A DNA stretch of 64,000 nt from Paracoccus kondratievae (GCF_009301415.1 NZ_CP045073.1:62001-126000); one strand, 5' to 3'. Counted from the first letter of the stretch, positions 9,029 through 19,497 are shown. Notes: generated by a model not told the origin, from the letters alone. Translations and numbers: made by a program.

Positions 9029-9136
9029 CAGGCCGGAGGATGGGCGGATTGTTGCGTAGCGCCCCATTTTCACAGCGTTGTCAGTTTTTTCCCGGCGGGG
9101 CGCATGTAATATTGTGCGCACCTCTATCATCAACGG

Positions 9137-9156
9137 CCCGTATACGGGTCCATAAT
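9137..9156 (+). promoter_or_regulatory. 12-bp palindrome next to a -10-like box
   Basis: CCCGTATACGGG (9137-9148) is a perfect palindrome followed two bases later by CATAAT (9151-9156), 15 bases before the start of the glycine-zipper lipoprotein gene. It could be a repressor or activator site over the promoter; the regulator is unknown. Confidence 0.35.
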
Positions 9157-9170
9157 ACAGGCAAAAAGCT

Positions 9171-9416
9171 ATGCAAACTTCCGTCCTCCTCCGTCTTTCC
9201 GGCGCGGTTCTTCTGGTCGCCGGTCTCGCTGCCTGCGACCAGGGTTACGGCACCGCCACCGGCCTGTCGCCTGACGCGCAGCGCGCTGCCGGCGGTGCTC
9301 TGGCCGGTGCGGCGGTCGCCAAGATCGTCGACGGTGACGTGGCGACCGGCGCGCTTATCGGGGCTGCGGGCGGGGCGCTGTGCGACGACGCCGGCGTTTG
9401 CCAGCGCAACTACTGA
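9171..9416 (+). CDS. Glycine-zipper lipoprotein
   Basis: An 81-residue protein with a signal peptide and lipobox (VAGLAAC). It is followed by small-residue repeats typical of glycine-zipper (YMGG/OmpA-like) modules: GGALAGAAVAKIVDGDVATGA, then GAAGGALCDD. Two cysteines near the C-terminus (CDDAGVC) are shared with the next gene. Likely an outer-membrane-anchored envelope protein of unknown role. It and the following gene are tandem paralogues. Confidence 0.8.
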   Translation: MQTSVLLRLSGAVLLVAGLAACDQGYGTATGLSPDAQRAAGGALAGAAVAKIVDGDVATGALIGAAGGALCDDAGVCQRNY

Positions 9417-9482
9417 ACTTAACCGGGCCGGGGGTGCGGGGTACCAGCCCTGCGCCGCCGCCCTCATCCCGGAGCAAACGAG

Positions 9483-9707
9483 ATGTCTAAGAAACTCGTA
9501 TTGGTGCTGGGGCTGGGCCTCACCGGTCTTGCCGGCTGCACCCAGGGCATCAATCCGACCGACATGGATCGCGGCCTCATCGGCGCCGGCGTTGGCGCGA
9601 CCGCAGCTTATGTCGGCGGCCATAACGTCGCCAAGGGCGCTGCCATCGGCGCTGCCGCCGGTGCGCTGTGCGACGACGTCCGGCTGTGTGAGCCTTCGCG
9701 CCGCTAA
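9483..9707 (+). CDS. Glycine-zipper lipoprotein, tandem paralogue
   Basis: A 74-residue lipoprotein with lipobox LAGC and a glycine-zipper core (GAGVGATAAYVGGHNVAKGAAIGAAAGALCDD) in spaced small residues. The ending CDDVRLC is nearly the same as the CDDAGVC of the gene just upstream, pointing to a duplication. The start ATG at 9483 follows GGAG. A terminator follows directly, closing this group before pccA. Confidence 0.8.
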   Translation: MSKKLVLVLGLGLTGLAGCTQGINPTDMDRGLIGAGVGATAAYVGGHNVAKGAAIGAAAGALCDDVRLCEPSRR

Positions 9708-9743
9708 CCAGCCGCGCATCCACAATTTGTTGCCTTTTTCAAG

Positions 9744-9772
9744 CCGTCCCGGCGTTTTGCCGGGGCGGTTTT
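9744..9772 (+). terminator. Rho-independent terminator before pccA
   Basis: A 10-bp stem (9744-9753 with 9759-9768, one G-T wobble), a GTTTT loop and a short T run after it. It separates the lipoprotein genes from pccA, so pccA may need its own promoter or read-through. Confidence 0.8.
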
Positions 9773-9806
9773 CTCATGTCCGGGATCTGCCCCAAGGGAA
9801 GGAAGC

Positions 9807-11864
<2,058 letters not shown>

Positions 11865-11873
11865 CGCAGCACC

Positions 11874-11898
11874 GCCGGGCGCATCCGTTGCGCCCGGC
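11874..11898 (+). terminator. Perfect hairpin after pccA
   Basis: A 10-bp perfect stem (GCCGGGCGCA with TGCGCCCGGC) and a 5-base loop lie 10 bases after the pccA stop. No T run follows; instead a ribosome site (AAAGGAG) follows. It may be a 3'-end stabiliser or weak terminator. Confidence 0.5.
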
Positions 11899-11991
11899 TA
11901 AAGGAGCGTAAGAAATGCCGGTTGCAGCGCAAGCCCTCAGTCCGACCCATAGCTACCATCTGCCCGACGGTGGCACGGCTGATGTGGTGGT

Positions 11992-12522
11992 TTACGGCAG
12001 CCCTGCCCGGCCGATCTCTTGCAGGCGCAGGGGGAATTTGTCGATGGCACGGGTGATTTCGCGTACCGACCAAGGAACGGGCTTGCGCTGTTTGACCTGC
12101 CCGTCCTTGTCCATCAGCACCAGCGAAAACCCCTCGGGCCGCAATTGTCGCCGCCACGGGCTTGCCGCCGAAGGATCTGCATCGGTGATCACCACCACAT
12201 CTCGGGCGATCAGCGGTGCAGGGTCACGGCGCAGGGCGGCGAGCTGTTCGACAAAGGCGGGATCGGCTGGCGTGTCGGCAAAGATCACCACTGCGCGCGC
12301 CTGCCACAGAAACTCCGAAGGTTCGGCCTCACTCGCGGAAAGAACCCTCAGCTCGGCGGTGTTTGACGCGGCCGGTGTGCCGTCATTGCCGTCGCTGCGC
12401 GCCGCTGGTACCTCGCCGCGAACATACGGCCGATGCCCGTCAGCCTCGCCATCGGGCCGGGACCCCATCGCCGCAACCAGCGGCACCATCGCCAGAAAAA
12501 TCAACCGTTTCAGTTTCATCAC
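11992..12522 (-). CDS. DUF4174 domain protein
   Basis: A 176-residue protein with a basic, hydrophobic N-terminus that may be a signal peptide (MMKLKRLIFLAMVPLVAAMG). It has a DUF4174 domain in the C-terminal 110 residues, including AVVIFADTPADP, RDVVVITDADPS, GFSLVLMDKDGQVK and a final DKFPLRLQEIGR. The family has a thioredoxin-like look, but no CxxC is present. Its role is unknown. It is transcribed against the pccA-scpA direction and is divergent from scpA across 54 bases. Confidence 0.85.
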   Translation of the reverse strand: MMKLKRLIFLAMVPLVAAMGSRPDGEADGHRPYVRGEVPAARSDGNDGTPAASNTAELRVLSASEAEPSEFLWQARAVVIFADTPADPAFVEQLAALRRDPAPLIARDVVVITDADPSAASPWRRQLRPEGFSLVLMDKDGQVKQRKPVPWSVREITRAIDKFPLRLQEIGRAGLP

Positions 12523-12576
12523 GCCCTCTTCTCTTCCTTCATATAAGAGCCCGGGCGCCGTGGGAAAGGATGCAAA

Positions 12577-14721
12577 ATGAGCGAAAGCACGAAAGCTTCA
12601 CTGGAAGAATGGCGCAGGCTGGCCAGCAAAGAGCTGAAAGGCGCCGATCCCGACGGCCTGACCTGGCACACGCTTGAGGGGATTGCGGTCAAACCGCTGT
12701 ACACTGACGAGGATCTGAAGGGTGTCGATCATCTGGGCACCCTGCCGGGGATCGAGCCCTTTTTGCGTGGCCCGCGCGCAACGATGTATGCGGGCCGCCC
12801 CTGGACGATCCGGCAATATGCGGGGTTTTCGACTGCCGAGGAATCGAACGCCTTTTACCGCAAGGCGCTGGCGGCCGGTCAGCAAGGGGTCTCGGTCGCT
12901 TTCGACCTTGCCACCCATCGCGGCTATGACAGCGATCACCCCCGGGTCGAAGGAGATGTGGGCAAGGCGGGCGTTGCCATCGACAGCGTCGAGGATATGA
13001 AGATCCTGTTCGACGGCATCCCGCTGGACAAGGTCTCGGTCTCGATGACCATGAACGGTGCGGTGATCCCGGTTCTGGCGAATTTCATCGTCACGGGTGA
13101 GGAACAGGGCCATTCCCGCGCCGCCCTTTCGGGGACGATCCAGAACGACATCCTTAAAGAGTTCATGGTCCGCAACACCTATATCTATCCGCCCGAACCT
13201 TCGATGCGGATCATTGCGGATATCATCGAATATACCTCGAACGAGATGCCGCGTTTCAACTCGATCTCGATCTCGGGCTATCACATGCAGGAGGCGGGCG
13301 CGAACCTTGTGCAGGAGCTGGCCTATACGCTGGCCGACGGACGCGAATACGTCCGCGCCGCCCTTAAACGGGGCATGGATGTGGACCAGTTCGCCGGGCG
13401 GCTGTCGTTCTTTTTCGCCATCGGCATGAACTTCTTCATGGAGGCGGCCAAGCTGCGCGCCGCGCGCCTGCTCTGGCACCGCATCATGAAAGAGTTCGAT
13501 CCCAAGAAACCCTCCAGCCTGATGTTGCGCACCCATTGCCAGACCTCGGGCGTCAGCCTGCAAGAGCAGGACCCCTATAACAACGTCGTACGCACCGCCT
13601 ATGAGGCGCTGGCGGCGGCGCTTGGCGGCACGCAATCGCTGCACACCAACGCGCTGGACGAGGCCATCGCGCTGCCGACCGAATTCAGCGCCCGCATCGC
13701 CCGTAACACCCAGCTGATCCTGCAAGAGGAAACCGGCATCACCCATGTCGTCGACCCCCTTGCAGGCAGCTATTATGTTGAAAGTCTGACCGCTGAGCTT
13801 GCAGAAAAGGCTTGGGCGCTGATCGAAGAGGTCGAGGCCATGGGCGGCATGACCAAAGCCGTCGCCTCGGGGATGCCCAAGCTGCGGATCGAGGAGACAG
13901 CCGCCCGCCGTCAGGCAATGATCGACCGGGGCGAAGAAGTGATCGTCGGCGTGAATAAATACCGGCTGACGAAAGAGGACCCGATCGACATTCTCGACAT
14001 CGACAACATCAAGGTGCGCGAGGCACAGATCGCCCGCCTGAACCGCATCCGTACGACGCGGGACGAAACGGCCTGTCAGGCGGCTTTGGACGAGTTGACG
14101 CGGCGGGCGGAACAGGGCGGCAACCTGCTTGAGGCAGCGGTCGAGGCCGCACGCGCCCGGGCCAGCGTGGGAGAGATCAGCATGGCGATGGAAAAGGTGT
14201 TTGGCCGCCACCGGGCCGAGGTCAAGACATTGGCCGGCGTCTATGGCGCCGCCTATGAAGGCGACGACGAGTTCGCGCAGATCCAGCGCGACGTCGAGAA
14301 ATTCGCCGAGGAAGAGGGCCGCCGCCCGCGCATGCTGGTGGTCAAGATGGGTCAGGATGGCCATGATCGCGGCGCCAAGGTGATCGCCACTGCTTTTGCC
14401 GATATCGGTTTTGACGTCGATGTGGGGCCGCTTTTCCAGACGCCCGAAGAGGCTGCTCAGGACGCCATCGACAATGACGTGCATGTGGTCGGCATCTCCA
14501 GTCAGGCAGCCGGGCACAAGACGCTGGCCCCGAAGCTGATCGCGGCGCTGAAGGATCAGGGGGCCGGAGATATTATCGTGATCTGCGGCGGGGTGATCCC
14601 GCAACAGGATTACGACTATCTGAAAAAGGCGGGCGTCAAGGCAATCTTTGGCCCCGGCACCAATATCCCGGCTGCCGCGCGCGATATCCTGACACTGATC
14701 CGCGAGGCGCGGGCGGCATAA
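12577..14721 (+). CDS. scpA: Methylmalonyl-CoA mutase
   Basis: A 714-residue single-chain adenosylcobalamin-dependent mutase converting methylmalonyl-CoA to succinyl-CoA. The N-terminal barrel has the substrate region [17 protein letters not shown] and the conserved [12 protein letters not shown]. The C-terminal B12-binding domain has DGHDRGAKV, with the cobalt-ligating histidine at about residue 596. Length is full for the homodimeric or ScpA form. It completes the propionyl-CoA route begun by pccBA; the epimerase that links them is not in this window. Confidence 0.97.
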   Translation: MSESTKASLEEWRRLASKELKGADPDGLTWHTLEGIAVKPLYTDEDLKGVDHLGTLPGIEPFLRGPRATMYAGRPWTIRQYAGFSTAEESNAFYRKALAAGQQGVSVAFDLATHRGYDSDHPRVEGDVGKAGVAIDSVEDMKILFDGIPLDKVSVSMTMNGAVIPVLANFIVTGEEQGHSRAALSGTIQNDILKEFMVRNTYIYPPEPSMRIIADIIEYTSNEMPRFNSISISGYHMQEAGANLVQELAYTLADGREYVRAALKRGMDVDQFAGRLSFFFAIGMNFFMEAAKLRAARLLWHRIMKEFDPKKPSSLMLRTHCQTSGVSLQEQDPYNNVVRTAYEALAAALGGTQSLHTNALDEAIALPTEFSARIARNTQLILQEETGITHVVDPLAGSYYVESLTAELAEKAWALIEEVEAMGGMTKAVASGMPKLRIEETAARRQAMIDRGEEVIVGVNKYRLTKEDPIDILDIDNIKVREAQIARLNRIRTTRDETACQAALDELTRRAEQGGNLLEAAVEAARARASVGEISMAMEKVFGRHRAEVKTLAGVYGAAYEGDDEFAQIQRDVEKFAEEEGRRPRMLVVKMGQDGHDRGAKVIATAFADIGFDVDVGPLFQTPEEAAQDAIDNDVHVVGISSQAAGHKTLAPKLIAALKDQGAGDIIVICGGVIPQQDYDYLKKAGVKAIFGPGTNIPAAARDILTLIREARAA

Positions 14722-14729
14722 CAGCAGAC

Positions 14730-14759
14730 GGCGGCGGGGTGTGCCTGCGCCCCGCCGCC
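14730..14759 (+). terminator. Perfect hairpin after scpA
   Basis: A perfect 10-bp GC stem (GGCGGCGGGG with CCCCGCCGCC) and 10-base loop begin 9 bases after the scpA stop. It lacks a T run, like the hairpin after pccA, so it may protect the 3' end rather than terminate. Confidence 0.5.
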
Positions 14760-14789
14760 CGGCTGGCAGAGGATGGAAAGGATCAGGTC

Positions 14790-15278
14790 ATGGCGCTGCG
14801 CCCCGCGACGAATGAGGATATCCCGGCCCTTCTTGCCTTTTGGAACCCGTTGATCCGCGAAACGACGATCACCTTTTCCAGCGAGGAAAAGACGCCCGGC
14901 GGGCTGGCACGGATGATTTCGGGCCGACGCGCGGCGGGGCGCGAATTCCTTGTCGCCGATGAGGGGGGTGAGGTTCTGGGCCTGGCGACCTATGACCAGT
15001 TCCGGGGTGGTAACGGCTATGCCCATTGCATGGAACACAGTATCATTCTGGCCCCGGCTGCGCGTGGCCGCGGCCTGGCCCGGGCGTTGATGGCTGCGGT
15101 CGAGGATCACGCCCGCAATGGCGGTGCTCATAGCATGATCGCCGCCGTCTCGGGCGAAAATGAGGTCGGGTTGGGCTTTCATCGCGCCATCGGTTACCGG
15201 CAGGTCGGGGTTCTGCCGCAGGTCGGGCGCAAATTCGGCCGCTGGCTGGATCTGGTCCTGTTGCAGAAGATCCTATGA
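14790..15278 (+). CDS. GNAT family N-acetyltransferase (phosphinothricin acetyltransferase-like)
   Basis: A 162-residue GNAT protein of the Pat/YncA type. The N-terminus MALRPATNEDIPALLAFWN is typical, and the acetyl-CoA loop is ARGRGLARALMAAVE. It also carries the late hallmarks SMIAAVSGENEVGLGFHRAIGY and VGVLPQVGRKFGRWLD. Members acetylate small amines such as phosphinothricin or methionine derivatives. The start at ATG 14790 follows AGGATCAGG and removes a non-conserved upstream extension. Confidence 0.9.
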   Translation: MALRPATNEDIPALLAFWNPLIRETTITFSSEEKTPGGLARMISGRRAAGREFLVADEGGEVLGLATYDQFRGGNGYAHCMEHSIILAPAARGRGLARALMAAVEDHARNGGAHSMIAAVSGENEVGLGFHRAIGYRQVGVLPQVGRKFGRWLDLVLLQKIL

Positions 15279-15339
15279 CCCTGCCTTGCCTGTCGGCGGG
15301 GCCTGTGGAACACTCGCGGCCCGAAGACTCGGGGGCAGG

Positions 15340-16164
15340 ATGAACGACGGGCGCAACGGCACGGTCAAGCAGATTATCTGCATCAAATGGGGTACGAAAT
15401 TCGGCCCGGAATTTGTCAACCGCCTTTACGGTATGGTTGCACGCAATATCACCCCGCCCTTTCGGCTGTATTGCTTTACCGATGATGGCAGCGGCCTGCA
15501 TCCTGATATCGCTGTGCGTCCCCTGCCCGAGTTCGAATATCAGGCTCCGGTCAACACAAAAGGCAAATGGCCCAAGTCGCGGCTATGGGGCGATCTGGGC
15601 GATGTGACAGGTGTGGTGCTGTTTCTGGATCTGGATGTCATCATCACCGGCAATCTTGATGATTTCTTTGCCTATGGCGACCCGGATGACACGGTTTTGG
15701 GGCTCAATCCGAATACTCCGCTGGAGAAAATGGGTCAGACCTCGGTTTATCGGATGCGGGTTGGAAAGCTGAAACCTTTGCAGGACATCTTTCGTGCCGA
15801 CCCGCAGGCGGCGGCCGACAAGTTCAAATATGAGCAGCGCTTTGTGACCCGCAACGCTCCGGGCGGGGTGAAATTCTGGCCCAGGGGGTGGCTTGCGCAT
15901 TTCCGCATGCATTGCGTGCCGAATTTCCCGCTGAACTATCTGCGCGAGGCGCGCATCCCGGACGGAACCCGCATCGTGATCTTTCCTGGCGACCTGAATC
16001 CGCCTGACGCGATCCTTGGCCGCTGGAGCGACAAGGACAGCCATCGCGCACCTCTGGACCACTTGCGTGCCACCTTTGACGGGCGTCGGCGTGAAAGCCT
16101 GTCGCGCCACCTGCGCCATTACCTTCTTCCTGTTTCATGGGTCAGTAAATTATGGCGCGAATAG
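15340..16164 (+). CDS. Putative glycosyltransferase (GT-A type, DxD)
   Basis: A 274-residue protein with the layout of a GT-A nucleotide-sugar transferase: an N-terminal strand IICIKWGTKFGPEFVNRLYG, a mid FRLYCFTDD segment, and the metal-binding DLDVII (DxD). A late FPGDLNPPDAI is likely the acceptor side. No transmembrane helix is seen. It resembles capsule or LPS-type glycosyltransferases of Rhodobacterales, but the sugar and acceptor cannot be read. Its 3' end overlaps the next gene by 13 bases. The start at ATG 15340 follows GGGGGCAGG. Confidence 0.75.
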   Translation: MNDGRNGTVKQIICIKWGTKFGPEFVNRLYGMVARNITPPFRLYCFTDDGSGLHPDIAVRPLPEFEYQAPVNTKGKWPKSRLWGDLGDVTGVVLFLDLDVIITGNLDDFFAYGDPDDTVLGLNPNTPLEKMGQTSVYRMRVGKLKPLQDIFRADPQAAADKFKYEQRFVTRNAPGGVKFWPRGWLAHFRMHCVPNFPLNYLREARIPDGTRIVIFPGDLNPPDAILGRWSDKDSHRAPLDHLRATFDGRRRESLSRHLRHYLLPVSWVSKLWRE

Positions 16165-16685
16165 GAGCCCCGCCCGAGACGCATTACACGCTGCCCTCGG
16201 ATTTTTCTGCGGCACTTGGTCAATGTGTGGCAAGTTTTGGCTGGTTGGAAGAGATCATCAAGCGCACCATCTATGCGCTTGATCGCGCCCGTCTGGCAGA
16301 CGATCTGACCGAAGAAGAGCTGCAGACCTGGCTTAGCCGGATGAGCAATCTTGCCGATGATTCCATGGGCACGTTGATCGAGCAGCTTGATGCCGCGATG
16401 CGCCGCCATCCCGGGCTGCGTGACCGTAACCGGATCACCGACCATCTGGGCGAGATCCGGCTGCATCGCAACCTGCTCTGTCATGCCTCGTGGCGACCGA
16501 CCGAGGAAAGGGGGCGCTGGCATCCCGCCTTTGTCAACACAAAGGGCGATGTGCAACGCGACCCCCTTAGCGTCGATGATCTGAACCGCATCCGCGAAAA
16601 CACGGTCGAGATCGGTGCCCGCGTGCTGCGCGTCATGCGGGCAACGGGTGTCCAGGGCTATTGGGCCGGCGACGACGAAGCCTAG
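16152..16685 (+). CDS. HEPN-like hypothetical protein
   Basis: A 177-residue, largely alpha-helical protein without signal peptide. At residues 106-111 it has RNLLCH, an R-N-x3-H motif that fits the R-x4-6-H active site of HEPN ribonucleases, within EIRLHRNLLCHASW. A helix starting at FGWLEEIIKRTIYAL matches the first HEPN helix. Many HEPN proteins cut RNA in toxin or defence systems, but others are housekeeping. The gene overlaps the glycosyltransferase by 13 bases and has no obvious antitoxin beside it. HEPN membership is inference from one motif and helix pattern. Confidence 0.55.
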   Translation: MARIGAPPETHYTLPSDFSAALGQCVASFGWLEEIIKRTIYALDRARLADDLTEEELQTWLSRMSNLADDSMGTLIEQLDAAMRRHPGLRDRNRITDHLGEIRLHRNLLCHASWRPTEERGRWHPAFVNTKGDVQRDPLSVDDLNRIRENTVEIGARVLRVMRATGVQGYWAGDDEA

Positions 16686-16694
16686 CCAAGCGCG

Positions 16695-16723
16695 TTGCAA
16701 GCCCGTGTTTCATCCGCTAACAC
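16695..16723 (+). promoter_or_regulatory. Candidate promoter for hom
   Basis: TTGCAA (16695-16700) and TAACAC (16718-16723) are 17 bases apart in the short gap upstream of hom. The -10 match is weak. Confidence 0.3.
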
Positions 16724-16750
16724 CTCTTGGTCCATAGATAAGAGTTTCGC

Positions 16751-18067
16751 ATGTCCGCCCAGAATTTGGGGCAAAACGCCTCTCCGCTTCGTCTCGGCAT
16801 CGCAGGTCTCGGGACGGTCGGCACCGGCACCGTCAAGATCATCCAGAAACATGCCGAGCTGCTTGGGCTTCGCGCTGGCCGACCCATCACCATTACTGCT
16901 GTCAGCGCCCGCGACCGGATGAAAAACCGCGACGTCGATCTGTCCTCTTACGCGTGGGAAGATGATGCCCGCGCGTTGGCGCTGCGCGAGGATGTCGATA
17001 TCTTCGTCGAACTGATCGGGGGCGAAGAAGGCATTGCCCGCGAAGCGGTGCTGGCGGCGCTGAAGTCCGGCAAGGACGTGGTCACCGCAAACAAGGCGCT
17101 GCTTGCGATCCACGGCCAGGAGCTGGCCGGGCTGGCCGAGACGAATGGCCGCGTCCTGCGGTTCGAGGCAGCGGTGGCAGGCGGCATCCCCGTCATCAAG
17201 GCGATGACTGAATCGATGGCAGGCAATGAGATCCGCCGCGTCATGGGGGTCATGAACGGCACCTGCAACTACATCCTGACCCGGATGGAAAGCGCCGGCC
17301 TGCCCTATGAGACCGTCTTTGAAGAGGCACGCCAGCTTGGCTACCTAGAGGCCGACCCGACGCTTGACGTGGGCGGGATCGACGCCAGCCACAAGCTTGC
17401 GATCCTTGCCGCCATTGCCTTTGGCACCCGCCCAAGTTTTGACGCAGTCGAGATCGAGGGGATTGAGCGCGTCAGCATCGACGATATCCGCCGTGCCGCC
17501 GATATGGGCTATCGCATTAAACTGCTGGGTGTGGCGCAGATGACCGGGCGCGGGCTTGAACAGCGCATGTCGCCTTGTCTGGTCCCTGCTGACAGCCCGC
17601 TGGGGCAATTGCAGGGCGGTACCAACATGGTGGTGATCGAAGGCGACTCGGTCGGTCAGATCGTACTGCGCGGCGCAGGTGCGGGCGAAGGTCCGACCGC
17701 CAGTGCTGTCATCTCGGATGTGGTCGAAATCGCGCGCGGCGTGCGTATTCCCAGCTTTGGCCAGCCCGCAGCCAGGCTGTCGGTTCCGCAACCGGCCCGG
17801 ACGGCGGTGCCGGCGGCTTATTACATCCGCCTGCAACTGACCGACAAACCCGGAGCGCTGGCCAAGGTTGCCGCGGTCCTGGGCGATTCCGGTATCTCGA
17901 TCGACCGGATGCGGCAATATGGCCACTCGGGTCATGAAGGCATCGCGCCGGTGCTGATCGTCACCCACAAGACCACGCCCGAGGCTATCGACCACGCAAT
18001 CGAGGCCCTGCCCCGCACCGGCGTGATCGCAGGCGAGCCGGTCGAGTTGCGAATCGAAGAGGTCTGA
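16751..18067 (+). CDS. hom: Homoserine dehydrogenase
   Basis: A 438-residue monofunctional homoserine dehydrogenase reducing aspartate semialdehyde to homoserine for threonine and methionine synthesis. It has an NAD(P) loop GIAGLGTVGTGTV at residues about 16-28, and the catalytic region VMNGTCNYILTRM and LGYLEADPTLDVGGIDASHK. A C-terminal ACT domain (LTDKPGALAKVAAVLGDSGIS) suggests feedback control by threonine. Length and order match the standard enzyme. A GC hairpin follows the stop. Confidence 0.97.
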   Translation: MSAQNLGQNASPLRLGIAGLGTVGTGTVKIIQKHAELLGLRAGRPITITAVSARDRMKNRDVDLSSYAWEDDARALALREDVDIFVELIGGEEGIAREAVLAALKSGKDVVTANKALLAIHGQELAGLAETNGRVLRFEAAVAGGIPVIKAMTESMAGNEIRRVMGVMNGTCNYILTRMESAGLPYETVFEEARQLGYLEADPTLDVGGIDASHKLAILAAIAFGTRPSFDAVEIEGIERVSIDDIRRAADMGYRIKLLGVAQMTGRGLEQRMSPCLVPADSPLGQLQGGTNMVVIEGDSVGQIVLRGAGAGEGPTASAVISDVVEIARGVRIPSFGQPAARLSVPQPARTAVPAAYYIRLQLTDKPGALAKVAAVLGDSGISIDRMRQYGHSGHEGIAPVLIVTHKTTPEAIDHAIEALPRTGVIAGEPVELRIEEV

Positions 18068-18100
18068 GGGGGCCCGGCCTATGCGCCGGGCTTACCCCCC
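18067..18100. terminator. Hairpin between hom and gntR
   Basis: GCCCGGC (18072-18078) pairs with GCCGGGC (18085-18091), flanked by G and C runs that can lengthen the stem. It sits between the convergent ends of hom and the GntR gene. The T run is poor. Confidence 0.5.
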
Positions 18101-18116
18101 TTCGTCCGGCATGGCC

Positions 18117-18761
18117 TCAGGTCGTGCCCAGATGGCGTAGCCCGTGTGTCACATCGGCGCGCACGGCCAGCCGCAGACCCGGTTCATCGCCCGCGCGCAG
18201 TGAGGCGAGGATCATGCGGTGATGGCGCGGCGGCTCATTGCGTTTGACCCGGCCATATAGCGCCCGCATCGTCGGTCCCAGTTGCAGCCAGACCGTCTCG
18301 ACGATGGCAAGCATCGCCGGGGCCTGCGCACGCAGGTAAAGCAGGCGATGAAATTCAAGATTGGTGCGGATATAGCCGATGGCGTCATGGCTTTCTGCGG
18401 CCTCGCCAATAGCGGCGTTGATGACTGCCATACGCTCGATCAGCGCCTGATGGGCGCGCGGCAGCGCGCGTGAGGCCAGTTCTGGCTCGATCAGGCCGCG
18501 CAGCGCCGCCAGCTCTTCGATCCGCTCGACCGACAGTTCCGGCGTGGCGATACGTCCCGATGACGATAGCGACAGTGCCCCTTCGGCTACCAGCCGCCGC
18601 ACCGCCTCGCGCGCGGGTGTCATCGAGACGCGATGCTCGGCGGCGATGCCGCGCAGGGTCAGCGCCTGACCGGGCGGCAGTTCGCCCAGCATGATGCGCT
18701 GACGCAGGTTACGATACAGCCGCTCATGGGCCGAGGTTTCCGAGGAACGCGAAGGACTCAT
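18117..18761 (-). CDS. GntR family regulator (FCD domain)
   Basis: A 214-residue transcription factor with an N-terminal winged helix-turn-helix (LTLRGIAAEHRVSMTPAREAVRRL in pieces) and a C-terminal all-helical FCD ligand domain ending GLRHLGTT. This is the FadR/VanR subgroup, which usually senses small organic acids. A perfect palindrome TGTGATCACA lies just upstream of its start, suggesting autoregulation. The target pathway is not evident: neighbours are hom (convergent) and a metallopeptidase gene upstream on the same strand. Confidence 0.9.
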   Translation of the reverse strand: MSPSRSSETSAHERLYRNLRQRIMLGELPPGQALTLRGIAAEHRVSMTPAREAVRRLVAEGALSLSSSGRIATPELSVERIEELAALRGLIEPELASRALPRAHQALIERMAVINAAIGEAAESHDAIGYIRTNLEFHRLLYLRAQAPAMLAIVETVWLQLGPTMRALYGRVKRNEPPRHHRMILASLRAGDEPGLRLAVRADVTHGLRHLGTT

Positions 18762-18768
18762 GCCCGCA

Positions 18769-18778
18769 TGTGATCACA
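18769..18778 (-). promoter_or_regulatory. Palindrome upstream of gntR, candidate autoregulatory operator
   Basis: TGTGATCACA is a perfect 10-bp palindrome 8 bases before the gntR start. FCD-type GntR proteins commonly bind short palindromes of this kind near their own promoter. Assignment to this regulator is inference. Confidence 0.4.
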
Positions 18779-18813
18779 AACGGGGCCGCCGTCAAGGCAA
18801 AGGAGCGACCCTT

Positions 18814-19497
18814 TCAGCCACGAAAACGCCATGCCTGCAACTCATGGCCATGGGCGCGCAGCCAGGCGCGTTGCCGGGCGTAATCAGGCCGCAGGCGGGC
18901 GGTCGCGGCCCAGAAGGCTGGCGAGTGGTCCATATGCGCCAGATGCGCGACCTCATGCGCTGCGACATAGTCCAGTACTTCGGGTGGGGCCATGGCAAGG
19001 CGCCATGAAAACATCAGCCTGCCGTCATGGGTGCAGCTGCCCCAGCGCGAGCGGGTGTCACGCAGGACCAGCGCCTGAAAGCCGCGTCCCAATGCCGCAG
19101 CATGACGGTCGCAGGCGGGTGCCAGCCGCGCCTGTGCCAGATGTTTCAGAAATGCCTCAACCACCACTCCGGCCGGGCGGTGTTCGGGGACAAGGATTGC
19201 GTCCCCGGCCAGCTCGATCCGCCGCGTCGCTGCCGGGACGATGCGCCGCAACCGCCCCTCGACAGGCAATAGCGCGCCGGGTTCGGCCAGCTGCAGGGGC
19301 GGCATCCCTGCGCGCGTATTGCGCAGCCACTCGGCTCGCGATTCGGCAAAGGCACGGCCTGCAGCTAGGCTGGCGCGGCTGGGCAGGGTCAGGACCACCT
19401 CGCCCCCCGCCCGTGTAACGCGCAGCGTCATGCGTCGCGCCCGGGCCGAACGGCGCAACGTCACGGGAATGTCGCCTCCGACCAGAATCCTGTCCAT
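18814..19497 (-). CDS. YgjP-like metallopeptidase
   Basis: A 227-residue zinc protein of the M48/YgjP (DUF45) family. The HExxH motif is HEVAHLAHMDH near residue 180, followed by SPAFWAATARLRPDY, with RDTRSRWGSCTHDGRLMFSW before it. No signal peptide. Substrate unknown; the family is usually annotated as SprT-like or YgjP metal-dependent hydrolase. Length is normal. Confidence 0.9.
   Translation of the reverse strand: MDRILVGGDIPVTLRRSARARRMTLRVTRAGGEVVLTLPSRASLAAGRAFAESRAEWLRNTRAGMPPLQLAEPGALLPVEGRLRRIVPAATRRIELAGDAILVPEHRPAGVVVEAFLKHLAQARLAPACDRHAAALGRGFQALVLRDTRSRWGSCTHDGRLMFSWRLAMAPPEVLDYVAAHEVAHLAHMDHSPAFWAATARLRPDYARQRAWLRAHGHELQAWRFRG

Noticed and set aside
8624..9133. Minus-strand frame opposite the acidic-tail protein
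   Set aside because: It lacks a ribosome site and would extend into the lipoprotein promoter; the plus-strand frame has better composition.
11915..12580. A 221-codon plus-strand frame over the DUF4174 gene
   Set aside because: It is fully antisense to a recognisable DUF4174 protein and shows no family features beyond its first residues. Only its start region was kept, as a finding.
12598..14604. A 668-codon minus-strand frame opposite scpA
   Set aside because: It is a GC-rich shadow of a certain methylmalonyl-CoA mutase and resembles no protein.
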